This document shows, in pieces, positions 46,725-57,743 of a DNA stretch of 64,000 nucleotides. The notes under the pieces are model-generated. The model had not been told where the DNA came from and searched no databases. It saw only the letters and a program-made list of their open reading frames with translations. The stretch is taken from the NCBI RefSeq assembly GCF_029867415.1, contig NW_026705225.1, forward strand, positions 372,001-436,000, written 5' to 3'. The position numbers were made by a program, and so were the translations under genes. Source of the stretch: Vicia villosa (Eukaryota; Streptophyta; Magnoliopsida; Fabales; Fabaceae). Every line of letters starts with the position of its first letter. Position 1 is the stretch's first letter.

Positions 46725-47090
46725 CAATATAGAAGTTATTTGACGCTCTCCCCTAAATCACAAAGTGTTTTCCCAATATTTATATTACCAATCTAACACG
46801 GGATGGTAAAACTACCAGTATCTTTTAGCTTTGATGGAAGTTTTGTTTGGATAATTGCACTGCATTCTTCTAAGAATGATATGTTTTTATCATCTCTCAA
46901 CTTTGTTTGTCTGGTTAACAAGTATTTCATGAATTTTGCATAAATCTAAATTCTCTTTAAAGTTTCACCAAAGAGAATATTCGCTTGAAGCTTGGTAAAA
47001 ACCTACATAAATCTCTTAAATTGCCCTTTTCCTTTTTTGTCCTCATCTTCTTCACTCGTGGATAAGGTAGTTTGACATAAGATATAGTTT
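46725..47090 (-). pseudogene. Ty3/gypsy gag-end / protease remnant
   Basis: In shifting minus-strand frames: YAKFMKYLLT, EECSAIIQTKLP, LKDTGSFTIPC and IGNINIGKTLCDLG. These match the Athila-like order preceding the protease core CDLGAS (the terminal AS is lost here). It joins the copia gag remnant within a few bases near 46,722, so two unrelated elements are fused in the same orientation. Confidence 0.65.
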
Positions 47091-47949
47091 TTTGCTACTT
47101 GTCATCATCCATGAGAATTTGCTTATGTTTCTCCTCAAAATGTAGTCATTATCAATTAACTTCTCACTTTTTTCTCCATCAATGGTTTTTCTCACACCAA
47201 TCTAACTTTTTCCCTCAATTTATTTTTATTTTTTCTTCTTTTACTACTGTGTGTACTACTTTATTTCCCAACTTAATAGCTTTACAACTCCCATTCCTAG
47301 GATTTATCCAACGTACTCCCAACAAAAACTTCACTTGATTGAGCTGCCAATTATTTTAGATAACTTGCCAATTTAAGTTTTATGATTCTTTATGGATGCT
47401 TCATAGTTCTTGTTGGATTTCTCTTGAGTATATTTCATTTCCTCAAAGTTTCTTTGAGACATCTTCATGAATTGATTCATAATTTATTCTAAAGGAGTTG
47501 GCTTCCTTGGTGGTGGATATTGAATTGGCTTCATCATTTATCGCATTAGCATTGACATTTGGACACAAAAGTGTACTTACATCAATATTATTGTACATAG
47601 GAAGAAATGTGTGTTTTCAATCTTCATATCATTAGTAAAGCAACAATAAAATTGATGAAGCCACTATCAATTTTTTGATCTTCATATCTCTTCATGAAGC
47701 CACTATAAAATTGATAAAAACATAACATATGACATGTTAAGAAGAGTCAGTATAGAGATAATAGAAACATAAAAATGAGTACAATAGTAACACTCCTACA
47801 CTAATTAAACCTTCACTAGAAAACAACTACAATTCATCTTGGATATTTTATTTATAGATTGTTTCAGTTTGAGTGCTTAGTAGGAGGTAGATGCTTAGTA
47901 GGGGTTAGGTGCTTATAATTTAGTGTTCAAGTTCATTAGTATGTGAGAT
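47091..47949. other. Intergenic sequence without recognised genes
   Basis: No supported gene. A short direct repeat (TCTTCATATC and TGAAGCCACTAT words) occurs at 47,620-47,720, and GTGCTTAGTAGG words near 47,870-47,920. Confidence 0.35.
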
Positions 47950-48135
47950 CCAGACTGGGAGATGGAAATCACTCATGGGCACAAGGAAGCAAATCAACAG
48001 GCTAATGCATTGGCCAACTACAGTTTCTCCTTGAAGAAAAATTATAGTTTGTTCGTGGATTTCCCGAAGGATTTTGAGCATATTCTTCGAGTTGATAAGA
48101 ATAGAATTAGTATTCCTAAAATATTTTGCTTGTAG
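47950..48135 (+). pseudogene. LINE RNase H C-terminal fragment
   Basis: The frame reads WEMEITHGHKEANQQANALAN ... then FVDFPKDFEHILRVDKNRISIPK and a stop. H-KEANQ-ANALAN is the last conserved block of the plant LINE / RNase H-like domain, and the D---IS-P tail is usual there. The rest of the domain is missing. Confidence 0.65.
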
Positions 48136-48415
48136 ATTGCTTTTTCCGGGTGTTTAGCCCTTTCTTCAATAAAAAAGATTACCATAACATGTTACTTTAA
48201 TAGCACTAACGGTTGAAATTTAAAATGTGGAAATAATTTAATACTACTAAAAAAATTGATAAAAACATACAAACAAATAAAAGTTATGCAAGTTTATGCT
48301 TATTAAACCCCAAAAGTTATATATTATATAAGTTAGAAATTTATAGGGGTTATACATTCTAGTAAGAGTTACAAAAGTTTAACATACGATAAAATACAAT
48401 AAACTTATATAAATC

Positions 48416-48682
48416 AGGTTTCTTGTGGATAGGCAAATGGCAGATGAACAGAACATCTTGCAAGGTTATTCCTAACCTTAGGCCATTTATAAAAAAATGT
48501 GGAAGAATTTGCCTCAAAGTATTTCAATAACTTTTCGACAACCGACTTTAAAATATTAGCTTCCGGTACAAAAAGAAATTGATAGAGGCCTCCCTCGGCA
48601 CATAGTTCCTTTTCAAAATCATCATCTAAGGATTTACATAGTATGGGCAGCGTCTCAAGACGCCCACCCATCATTCCGCTAC
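48416..48682 (-). pseudogene. PMD (plant mobile domain) fragment, inverted copy A
   Basis: The minus-strand frame MMGGRLETLPILCKSLDDDFEKEL ... FEANSSTFF is about 90% similar to the plus-strand fragment at 49,149-49,413. In this copy a frame change falls just before the LARCSVHLPFAYPQET tail. The domain is recognised from the other copy. Confidence 0.6.
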
Positions 48683-49020
48683 CAATTGCTGGAAATCCCG
48701 CTTCTTGCATACTGTTTCATAAATAATAAGTGTATCGATCATTGTTGGATTCAGATTAAACAATTCGCAGAATATAAAGAAAATTTAGGTGTAGAAGTAC
48801 CACCACGATCTACACGAGAAAACTCATAAATTCTCTCACTCAATAGCTTGCCAATCACTCTCGCTGTGCAGACTCATAAATTCCCTCACTCATAACTGTT
48901 AGAGTAAAAATGTTTTCTATTATTATACCGCAACACTGGGACTTATAAAGCCTTACAAATGAAAAATGGAATTTAAAATTCATATGAAATTTGATATTTT
49001 TTTAAAAATATTTTCCATAT
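48683..49020. other. Spacer between the PMD inverted copies
   Basis: No gene. Contains the near-duplicate CTCATAAATTC(T/C)CTCACTCA at ~48,818 and ~48,872. Confidence 0.4.
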
Positions 49021-49147
49021 AAAATTAATAATTATTACAATATATGAATTGCTTTTTTAATAAAAATATATGAACTATATATATGTCCCTTATATGTGTT
49101 TTATTAAAAAATGCAATTCATATATTGTAATAATTATTAATTTTATT
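49021..49147. repeat. Hairpin-type inverted repeat with ~45-bp arms
   Basis: The left arm (AATTATTACAATATATGAAT) and the right arm (ATTCATATATTGTAATAATT) are almost perfect reverse complements, with a ~35-bp loop. It abuts PMD copy B. Confidence 0.8.
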
Positions 49148-49148
49148 A

Positions 49149-49413
49149 GTAGCGAAATGATGGGTGGGCGTCTTGAGACGGTGTCCACGCTATGTAAATC
49201 CTTAAATGATGATTTTGAAAAGGAACTTCTGCCGAAGGAGGCCTCTATCAATTTCTTTTTGTACCGGAAGCTAATATTTTATAGCCGGTTGTAGAAAAGT
49301 TATTGAAACACTTTGAGGCAAATTCTTCCACATTTTTTATAAATGGCCTAAGGTTAGGAATAACCTTGCAAGATGTTCTATTCATCTGCCATTTGCCTAT
49401 CCACGGGAAACCT
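49149..49413 (+). pseudogene. PMD fragment, inverted copy B
   Basis: MMGGRLETVSTLCKSLNDDFEKEL, then after a stop NGLRLGITLQDVLFICHLPIHGKPF. The ITLQDVLF--HLPI-GKP block is the hallmark of plant mobile domain proteins (MAIN-like, often annotated as phosphatase 7 long-form homologues). Arms A and B form a large inverted repeat with ~465 bp between them. Confidence 0.65.
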
Positions 49414-49989
49414 TTTGACCTATTGTACAACTCATACATATACTTCTTTACACATTTTGATTCTGTCTTTTATTGGAACAAACCACAAACTTTGGTTTCA
49501 TCTTTTATCTTTATGATTATATAAAATAAATTCTCTGCTATCTTTTATCTTTCTTTCAACTTTAACCTTTTTCGAAACAAAAGATATTTTCTGACTTTCT
49601 TTCATCTTTTATCTTTTATATACCATTTCTGTTTACATTTTATACATACCTATCTCTGCTTTCAAAAAAACTTATACTACAATCTCACAATATTGTAAAC
49701 CATATTAACCATTACATTACCATTGAAGTCATACATTAGTATTGAAGTTAATCTAACATAAACAATAGAACAATTAACATTAGAATAGTTTACGTTGTAA
49801 CTTAAACAATTACATAACTTCCCTTAACCTACATCAACATTAGTTTATGATAACCAAATAATAACATCCAACCTTAAACTTATACAATGCAACCTACTTT
49901 TTTTTAAAAAAATAACTTTTAACATAATCTCCTTCATAATACCAAAATGATTCAACCATGATATCAACTTTAACTACACTTCAACAACC
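49414..49989. other. AT-rich intergenic sequence
   Basis: Contains repeated CTTTTATCTTT words at 49,500-49,620. No gene. Confidence 0.4.
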
Positions 49990-51133
49990 ATGTCCTAAAC
50001 AGAATGCTTCAACACTTTAACATAAAGATGATCCGCATGCTGAGTGATCCTAAACCGAACGATGTCACACCTTCTGATCTTGTTCTTTGCATATTCATAC
50101 CACCCATGACCAATGAACTTCTCCAACTTCATAACTTGTCATTCTCTCTTGGCACATTTTATTTTTGCATTGCAAGTCTCCCCACTATCTTCATCAACAA
50201 AAACAATTGACTTCTAGTTCAGTTTCAACCATTTCTTTGTAACATGCCTGGGAAAATGCTGCAAAACAACAACACAATAAAAAAATTAATGAAAACTACA
50301 TCTCATGTTATAATCCGATAGAAAAATAACAATTATGAAATAATTTACCATACCAAAACATGTTTTCTAGAGACAAAATCGAAAGATATTTCCTTTACCC
50401 ATCTGTGTACAAGAATTTATGGCTCATCAGAATCAGAGCTGCAAACAATACATCATAAGATTCCATAAATAATACGCTTAATGAACCGTGTCATATATTT
50501 TGCTTACATGCATTCAGGGAAATCTATCAATTTTCATTTTCTTAACATCAATGTATCTGCAACAGTTACTTTACTTGCTAGCGTCTGATGAAATTGATAT
50601 CTGACACATCTAGGCTTTCCTTCCTCTTTGCCTCTTCTGATGAACCATACCAACCCTAACTTCATCTTCACCTAAACCAGTTTGATAAACAGTCTTTGCG
50701 ACTTCAGCCTCGCCATTAACATGGTCACCATCATCGTCTTGCATTTTGACTGGTTGCTTCCTTTTACCCAAAACATTGTTTTTCTTTAAAAGCTTCTGAA
50801 AATAAATCATGAGCACTGCGCTTCACGATATCACCTTCGTCTTGCAAAAAAATAAAACTAAAACCAAATCAAACATACAAACGATTAAACTATTCCTATT
50901 TTAAAATGCATCGATTTAAAAATGCAAACAATTAAACACAAATGATCAACATTATGAATCTTAAAAATGCAAACGATTAAAGTTATAACACATAAAACAA
51001 CACACCCAGTTGCAGAGGAGCTTCCCAGATGAACAACCATGGAATCTTGAAGCTTGCATTTTTCGTTTTCCAAAATGGCAGTATACTTTAAGAAGCGTGA
51101 AGGAAATGAAACGTTTACATTATGACCTTGCAT
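49990..51133 (-). pseudogene. B3-domain (REM-like) gene remnant
   Basis: On the minus strand four exon-like pieces follow in order. First is 51,133-50,990 (MQGHNVNVSFPSRFLKYTAILEN). Second is an acidic/basic linker at 50,816-50,610 (QDDDGDHVNGEAEVAKT and HQKRQRGRKA). Third is SDSDEP... from ~50,440. Fourth, after GTTTTGCAG, is HFPRHVTKKWLKLN ... KFIGHGWYEYAKNKIRRCDIVRFRI ... HLYVKVLKH. The PRHVTKKW start, G-GWYEYAK, D-VRFRI and HLYVK match a plant B3 DNA-binding fold. In-frame stops (after KLN, and in CAKRE-stop-QV) make it non-functional. It could be a captured gene fragment. Confidence 0.55.
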
Positions 51134-51329
51134 TATTTTCCATCATATAACAGATCCCACTTCATTCTTTCAGTGGACCTTCCACAAAAATGGGCCATTC
51201 ACCTTTCCTCTATAGGGCCCATTTTTTCAGTTTTCTTTTCACATAAGTTTCTTCTTTATTTATTAGTTCCCAATTATTCTAACTACCAATTTATGTATTA
51301 CATTTTTCCCTTTTCATTATTGTCACAAT

Positions 51330-51332
<3 letters not shown>

Positions 51333-51410
<78 letters not shown>
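51333..51410. repeat. (AT)n microsatellite, ~78 bp
   Basis: Uninterrupted alternating AT. Confidence 0.95.
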
Positions 51411-51412
<2 letters not shown>

Positions 51413-51514
51413 ATTATATTCAAAAAAAAAAAAATATACAGACCCATTTCTATAATAAAATTGACATTGTCATGAATTTATAATCAGTAAAAGAATTTCG
51501 TGTACCATATTATA

Positions 51515-51545
51515 ACTCGTGCGTATGCACAAGTTTGTTATTAGT
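51515..51545 (+). other. Helitron 3'-end-like hairpin
   Basis: CGTGCGTATGCAC can form a short hairpin and is followed by AAGTTTGTTATTAGT. The same layout, with CTAG in place of TTAG, is found inverted at 57,744-57,771. Confidence 0.4.
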
Positions 51546-51597
51546 ATAGTGAAAAAGTTAAACTTGTGTTGCATCAATCTTATGCCAAATTGTAATG

Positions 51598-52470
<873 letters not shown>

Positions 52471-52484
52471 AAAATCCACTGCTT

Positions 52485-52586
52485 TGTCTCTCTTTTCACT
52501 CTCTCCCTCAAATCCTCCCTCTCTATAAAAAAAACCACCCACTCCCCACTTTTTCTCTCCATTCCCTCCACTCTCACAAAACCCAT
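52485..52586 (+). promoter_or_regulatory. Core promoter and 5' leader
   Basis: A long pyrimidine patch (CTCTCTTTTCACTCTCTCCC and following) precedes a TATA box TATAAAA at 52,524-52,530, with the ATG 57 bp after the box. Y-patch plus TATA is a usual plant core promoter. Transcription would begin near 52,555, giving a leader of about 30 bases. Confidence 0.65.
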
Positions 52587-55285
52587 ATGGATAAAACCCG
52601 ACCCGATTTCTACAAACCCGACTCACACCACTGCTCCATTTTCCGTCCACCGGAAACACCCCGTGAACCAATGGAGTTCCTCTCCCGTTCATGGAGCGTC
52701 TCCGCTCAAGAAATCTCCAAAGCTCTCAATGCTTCTCCCTCTAATACCACCATACCGGAAAACATCACCGGAGAATCCGAAGAGTCACCTTCCTTAAACC
52801 CGTTCTCTTTTGCCTCCTCAGAAACATCTCAAATGATAATGGAACGTATCATGTCACAATCCGTAAGTCCATCCGAAAGAATCACCTGAAAAAAGTTTGT
52901 TTGGTTTTTAGCTTTGTCTTTTTCTTCCAACATCATAACATAAAAACAAAAACTCTTTTTTTTGTTAACCAGGAAGATGTTTCTGTTTCTGTATCTGTTT
53001 CTCCTCGAACCTCCGGGAGACTCTCTCATAGTAGTGGACCTTTAACCGATAGTTCACCGGTTTCACCTTCTGAAATCGACGATATCAAGGTAATTTCTTT
53101 GTATAGTTTTTTAACTTTACTTTTTAATTTGATGCATCCAATGACAATAGTAACTATAGTACAGTGTATGCTACTGGTATTTTCACATTCAAACAAAATT
53201 AAAATTATTAAATTAATATTTAACAGTTTGTTCATGATTATTACTAACAGAATGCGTGTGAAATTTGAAATAATTAATTATAGGTGTATAGATTAGATTT
53301 AGATCCTCTATTTTTAGACAACTGTGTTTTTTTAATTTTATTTTGTTTTGTTTTATTGTTTTGTTTTATCTGGTCCCCACAAAGTAACAGAACATCGTCA
53401 AATTGGTTAGAGTACCACCCAAAACCTGTCCTTTAGAATCCTAAATTTACAGAGAAAACCGTTCAATTTTGTCGTTTTCTCTTTCTCTGTATTAATGGTT
53501 GAAGGCTTTTTGCAGATGAAGGCTTTTGCCAAGGCATAACAATGCTATTGTGATTTTTTTGTTTTTATTCAATTGTGTGCAAAAGTGTTATTTGTTTTTT
53601 GTTTGTTTTGTTTTTGTTCTTGTTATGAACGAGGAAATGGGTGCTATGCAATTCAAGCCAATGAATGAGTATAGAATAATGGAAATAATTAGCTGTTAAG
53701 GTTTTTGTCGTGTTATATTTTAACCTCCAAAAAATGGCTTCTATGCGTTCTTCTTCTTTACAGTACGGCCGTGCCAATAATTCCGGTGTGAGTTTGAATG
53801 GTTATTTGAGGCCTCCGGGCGGTGGTGGTGGGAAGACGGTTGGAAGGTGGTTGAAGGATAGGAAGGAGAGGAAGAAAGAAGAAGCGAGGGCCCATAATGC
53901 TCAGCTTCATGCTGCGGTTTCCGTGGCTGCTGTTGCCGCGGCGGTTGCTGCTATTGCAGCCGCCACCGCTGCCACCTCTGGCTCTGGCGATGACGAGCAG
54001 ATTGCAAAGACAGACTCGGCTGTGGCGTCTGCAGCAACATTGGTTGCGGCTCAATGCGTTGAAGCGGCCGAGTCGCTGGGGGCGGACAGGGAACATCTTG
54101 CTGCCGTGGTTGCCTCTGCCGTGAATGTTAGATCGGCTGGTGATATCATGACATTAACAGCCGCTGCGGCAACAGGTATGTTTGATTGTGGTTTATGATA
54201 ATGCTAATTTTATGTTGATTATGTTTGTATGTTGATGTTTTTGTTTTTTTTTGTTGGATTTGTCATAGCTTTGCGTGGGGCTGCGACGTTGAAGGCGAGG
54301 GCTTTGAAGGAAGTTTGGAATATTGCAGCAGTGATTCCGGTTGAGAGGAATTTGGGGGGTTCTGGTGGTAGTAATGGAGGTTCGAATAGTAGCTTCAGCG
54401 GCGAGCTTGTTCCAGAAGAGAATTTTTTGGGTATATGCAATAGAGAATTACTTGCTAGGGGTTGTGAGCTTCTTAAGCGCACAAGGAAAGGTATATATTT
54501 TTTTCTAAGCGTGCCGGGTTTCACCGTGACAATTTAATTGATTCTTAAATTGATTTTTTTAATCTTTGTTTAAGTTAATCGATAAATTTGAGTGTAAAAA
54601 TCATAATTTGAGGCAAAAGCTATAATCTTATGTTGTTTGAAAAGTGATTTGATCCCTGAGTTGTGTTTGCACAGGTGATCTTCACTGGAAAGTTGTATCT
54701 GTATATATAAACAGAATGAATCAGGTGTGTTATTTTCTCTAGTTTTGATTGTAGAGAGTAATCAATAATCAATCACTTCATTATTTGAGCATCAATAGTG
54801 TTAATCATGAGTGTTAATGTGATTATGAAAAGGTGAATGTAACAATTTATGATAATTCTTTTGGTGAAGGTTACTCTAAAAATGAAGAGTAGGCACGTTG
54901 CTGGGACCATAACCAAAAAGAAAAAGAGTGAGTTCTTATAACTTTTTTGTCTTGCTCTATAATTTAATTTGAGTACAGATTTGGAAGTGGGTCTTGTTTC
55001 ATTTAGGGATTTGTGAAAGGCAAGATCAAAAGTGTTGTTCTTTAATTCCATTCCTTTTTTGAATCTTTAGATGTGGTGGTTGAACTAATCAAAGATATGC
55101 CTGCTTGGCCGGGGCGCCACTTGCTACAAGGCGGTGAGAATCGTCGTTACTTTGGGTTGAAAACACTAATGCGCGGTGTAGTTGAATTCGAATGCATGAA
55201 TCAAAGAGAATATGATGTGTGGACTCAAGGTGTTTCAAGGCTTCTTTCAATTGCTGCTGAGAAGAACAACAGAAATAGATTTTAA
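52587..55285 (+). CDS. VAN3-binding / FORKED-like protein (DUF828 + PH-like), 7 exons
   Basis: Exons 52,587-52,862; 52,973-53,089; 53,764-54,175; 54,269-54,490; 54,675-54,724; 54,870-54,927; 55,071-55,285. All introns are GT-AG and the total is 1,350 bp (449 residues plus stop). [19 protein letters not shown] (residues 29-47) and [20 protein letters not shown] (157 on), then an Ala-rich helical region with [11 protein letters not shown], are signatures of DUF828. From ~335, [17 protein letters not shown] ... [15 protein letters not shown] ... PAWPGRHL ... [16 protein letters not shown] ... [12 protein letters not shown] is the plant PH-like domain. Relatives bind the ARF-GAP VAN3/SFC, sit at the trans-Golgi network/plasma membrane and influence vein patterning and PIN traffic. 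The start ATG follows a TATA box and pyrimidine patch. It appears intact and is the only clear host gene here. Which FORKED-LIKE member it is cannot be told from sequence reading. Confidence 0.92.
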
Positions 55286-55520
55286 GGTTATTTGGGGAGA
55301 CATAAGGAAGGATCTATGGTGCCCTTAGTTAAGATCTTTTTGATACATGGTGGGGTTTATAATTGAAAAAAGGGGGTGTAATATAAAAAACTAAAGGCAA
55401 AAGTTATGCCAATTGGGGTTACTTTAATCATTGGAAAAAATGCATTGGGGTATTTAGAATTTTAGATGTATATTTTGAAATGAAGTGAACTCAATGTGAA
55501 CCATTGTTGTTTTGTTCTTT
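55286..55520 (+). other. Probable 3' UTR of the VAN3-binding-like gene
   Basis: Noncoding sequence after the TAA. No perfect AATAAA lies close by (a candidate ATAAAAAAT is at ~55,715), so the polyadenylation site is uncertain. Confidence 0.4.
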
Positions 55521-57743
55521 TTTCATCACTATTATGGAAAGAAGATCTTGGACTAGGGAATAGTGAAAAAAGAATGGGGAAAGAATCATATTAGAAGGAA
55601 AGTATATTGTTGAGACAAAACATATTCTTATCCTTTATGTGTTGTTTGTACATTAAGGTTTGGGATATTATAACAAAGGTGGTCAAAAAGTTTAGATTTT
55701 CATGTGATTAATACAATAAAAAATTATGGGGTTTGGCTCCTAGATTGGATCTTTGGAACTATTTTTGCACATTGTTAGCCATCATTGTCTACTTCGTGTG
55801 CTTTATCTTTAATCAAGTGCTTCAACATAGGAGTAATATTTTATCTAAATAGTAGCAATAAAATTAAACTATTGTAAACATGTCCTATGAGTATGATTTT
55901 TTAAATAATAAACTACCAAAAACTAGAGAGAAATGAAACATGATACAATGGAAATGGAATGGAATGTTAGACAAATTATGACTAATAGAGCATTATGGAT
56001 TAAAAAAAAGTTCAAATAGTTTAGTACCTGACAAATTTCCAATGGGTCAATATTTCTGTTTTTGGTATTCTTTAGGTGACTTATATGAAATTTAATATAA
56101 CAACTAGGATGAGATGATAGAATTAGGTGTGAGAAAACGGTTCGGTCATGTTTATTTTCGAGGCGACCAAAATTTTTAGCCCTATAAATTTTTATATGTT
56201 TGTCTCAACTTTTATATTTTTTAGGACGAGTGAATATTTAATGCCGCACCCTCAATTATGCTTGTGTAACACCGTCCAGTTTTTATAAGCTTTTAAGAAC
56301 GAGATCTAAACGGGACAGACATGTCTATTTGTCATTTTCAAATAAAATATCTCTCATTTTTACTAAAAGTCGTAAGTTCGAACAAATTCCTTACTCATCC
56401 TCCTCGATTTATATATAAAAAAGTCGGGTCAAATAACCTCTATACCTATGAAAATTCAAATAAGGGTGATTTTTATTTGGGGAGCAAATAAATAAAAATA
56501 GGATTCTTCCTAATCTAAGGAAATTTCTTTTAAACACTTGGACCAATGGGCCAACCTGTTGGCCCACATCTCGTATAGTGATAGAATGGGCCAGACACTT
56601 ATTTCATTGATTTGTGATACATACATGATCCAAAAATATCAAAATAATCATTAATCCCTCAAAACCTCTATACCACTCATCAATTACTTCTTTATGTTAT
56701 GTACACTCTCGAATATTAAGTGTTCTCCATAAGTCTATTGCAATTGATTAAGAATATGGAGTGTGACTTTCTTTGATGATTTTTGGCCCTACCACTCGTG
56801 TATTAAAAGTTGATTAGATGACTCTACATAACATATGTCTTGGGTCCTCATTGATAATTGAGATGATATTGAAATTCATTTGAATGACTTATTGGGAGAA
56901 AAAGAAAGAGTGATCATTAGTTAGTTCGGAAAAATGCATGATGATGAGAGAGAATAGATTTATTAGATGAGATATAAGAGCTCTTTTGTTACACTTTTCT
57001 TTTTGTTGTTAAGAATTATTTTTAAAATTTTCATTAATTTGTTACCTTTTTTTTAAAGGGTTAAAAATGAGGATATTACATATATAGTATTTTGTTAATT
57101 ATATATAAATTGAAAATTTTAATGAACCAAATATCTTTGCACGGATGACAATTCAAAATTCTGATTAAGAGGAAATATATTATTGTTATTTCATTCAAGT
57201 ATTCTCAGTTGATTATTTATAGATTATTATGAAATATCTATTTTAATTTATTTTGTATTATTTTTATATAGGAATGTTTATATCACTATCTTTTTATGAT
57301 CTTTAATTTTTAAATTTTTAGCAAACTATTAAATAATCATCTCATTTTTCTCTTCTTATTTTTAAAAAACATTTTTACTTTTATTTTCTTTTATCAACTA
57401 ATAAAAGGTAGAGACTAATAAAACTTTTTTTTTTTATGGAATATTTAATATTTTTTTTTATTTTTTCAAGAATTAAAATAAATATTTAATATATTTTTTT
57501 CATACTATTAATATAGTATTAAAATCTCAATTAAGATTGAAGTTTGGACTTCTTTTCGAGCTGAATTATGTAAAATTATGTTGGCTAGTGAATATCCTAA
57601 CAAGAAGAATTGAAGAAATTTTTAGCTTATAACTTACTTAATGTTGGTTCTTCATGCATTTTTTAATTTGAATATTGTTTACCGATATCTTTTAATTAAA
57701 TGAAAAAATACTTTACATACTATATACTGTTTTAAATTCAAAA
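55521..57743. other. Intergenic sequence downstream of the gene
   Basis: No ORF of interest, tRNA or clear element. A moderately GC-richer block at 56,230-56,420 (ACACCGTCCAG, AACGGGACAGACATGTC) may be a repeat remnant. Confidence 0.35.

Noticed and set aside
53400..53763. Extra exon in the long second intron of the FORKED-like gene (for example ATGAAGGCTTTTGCCAAG at 53,515)
   Set aside because: Joining 53,089 directly to 53,764 keeps the frame and the usual DUF828 order. The candidate would hit a stop at once.
53758..54096. 112-codon minus-strand frame inside the VAN3-binding-like gene (and similar frames at 52,369, 53,026 and 54,219)
   Set aside because: Antisense shadows of GC-rich exons. 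The plus-strand spliced gene accounts for the sequence.
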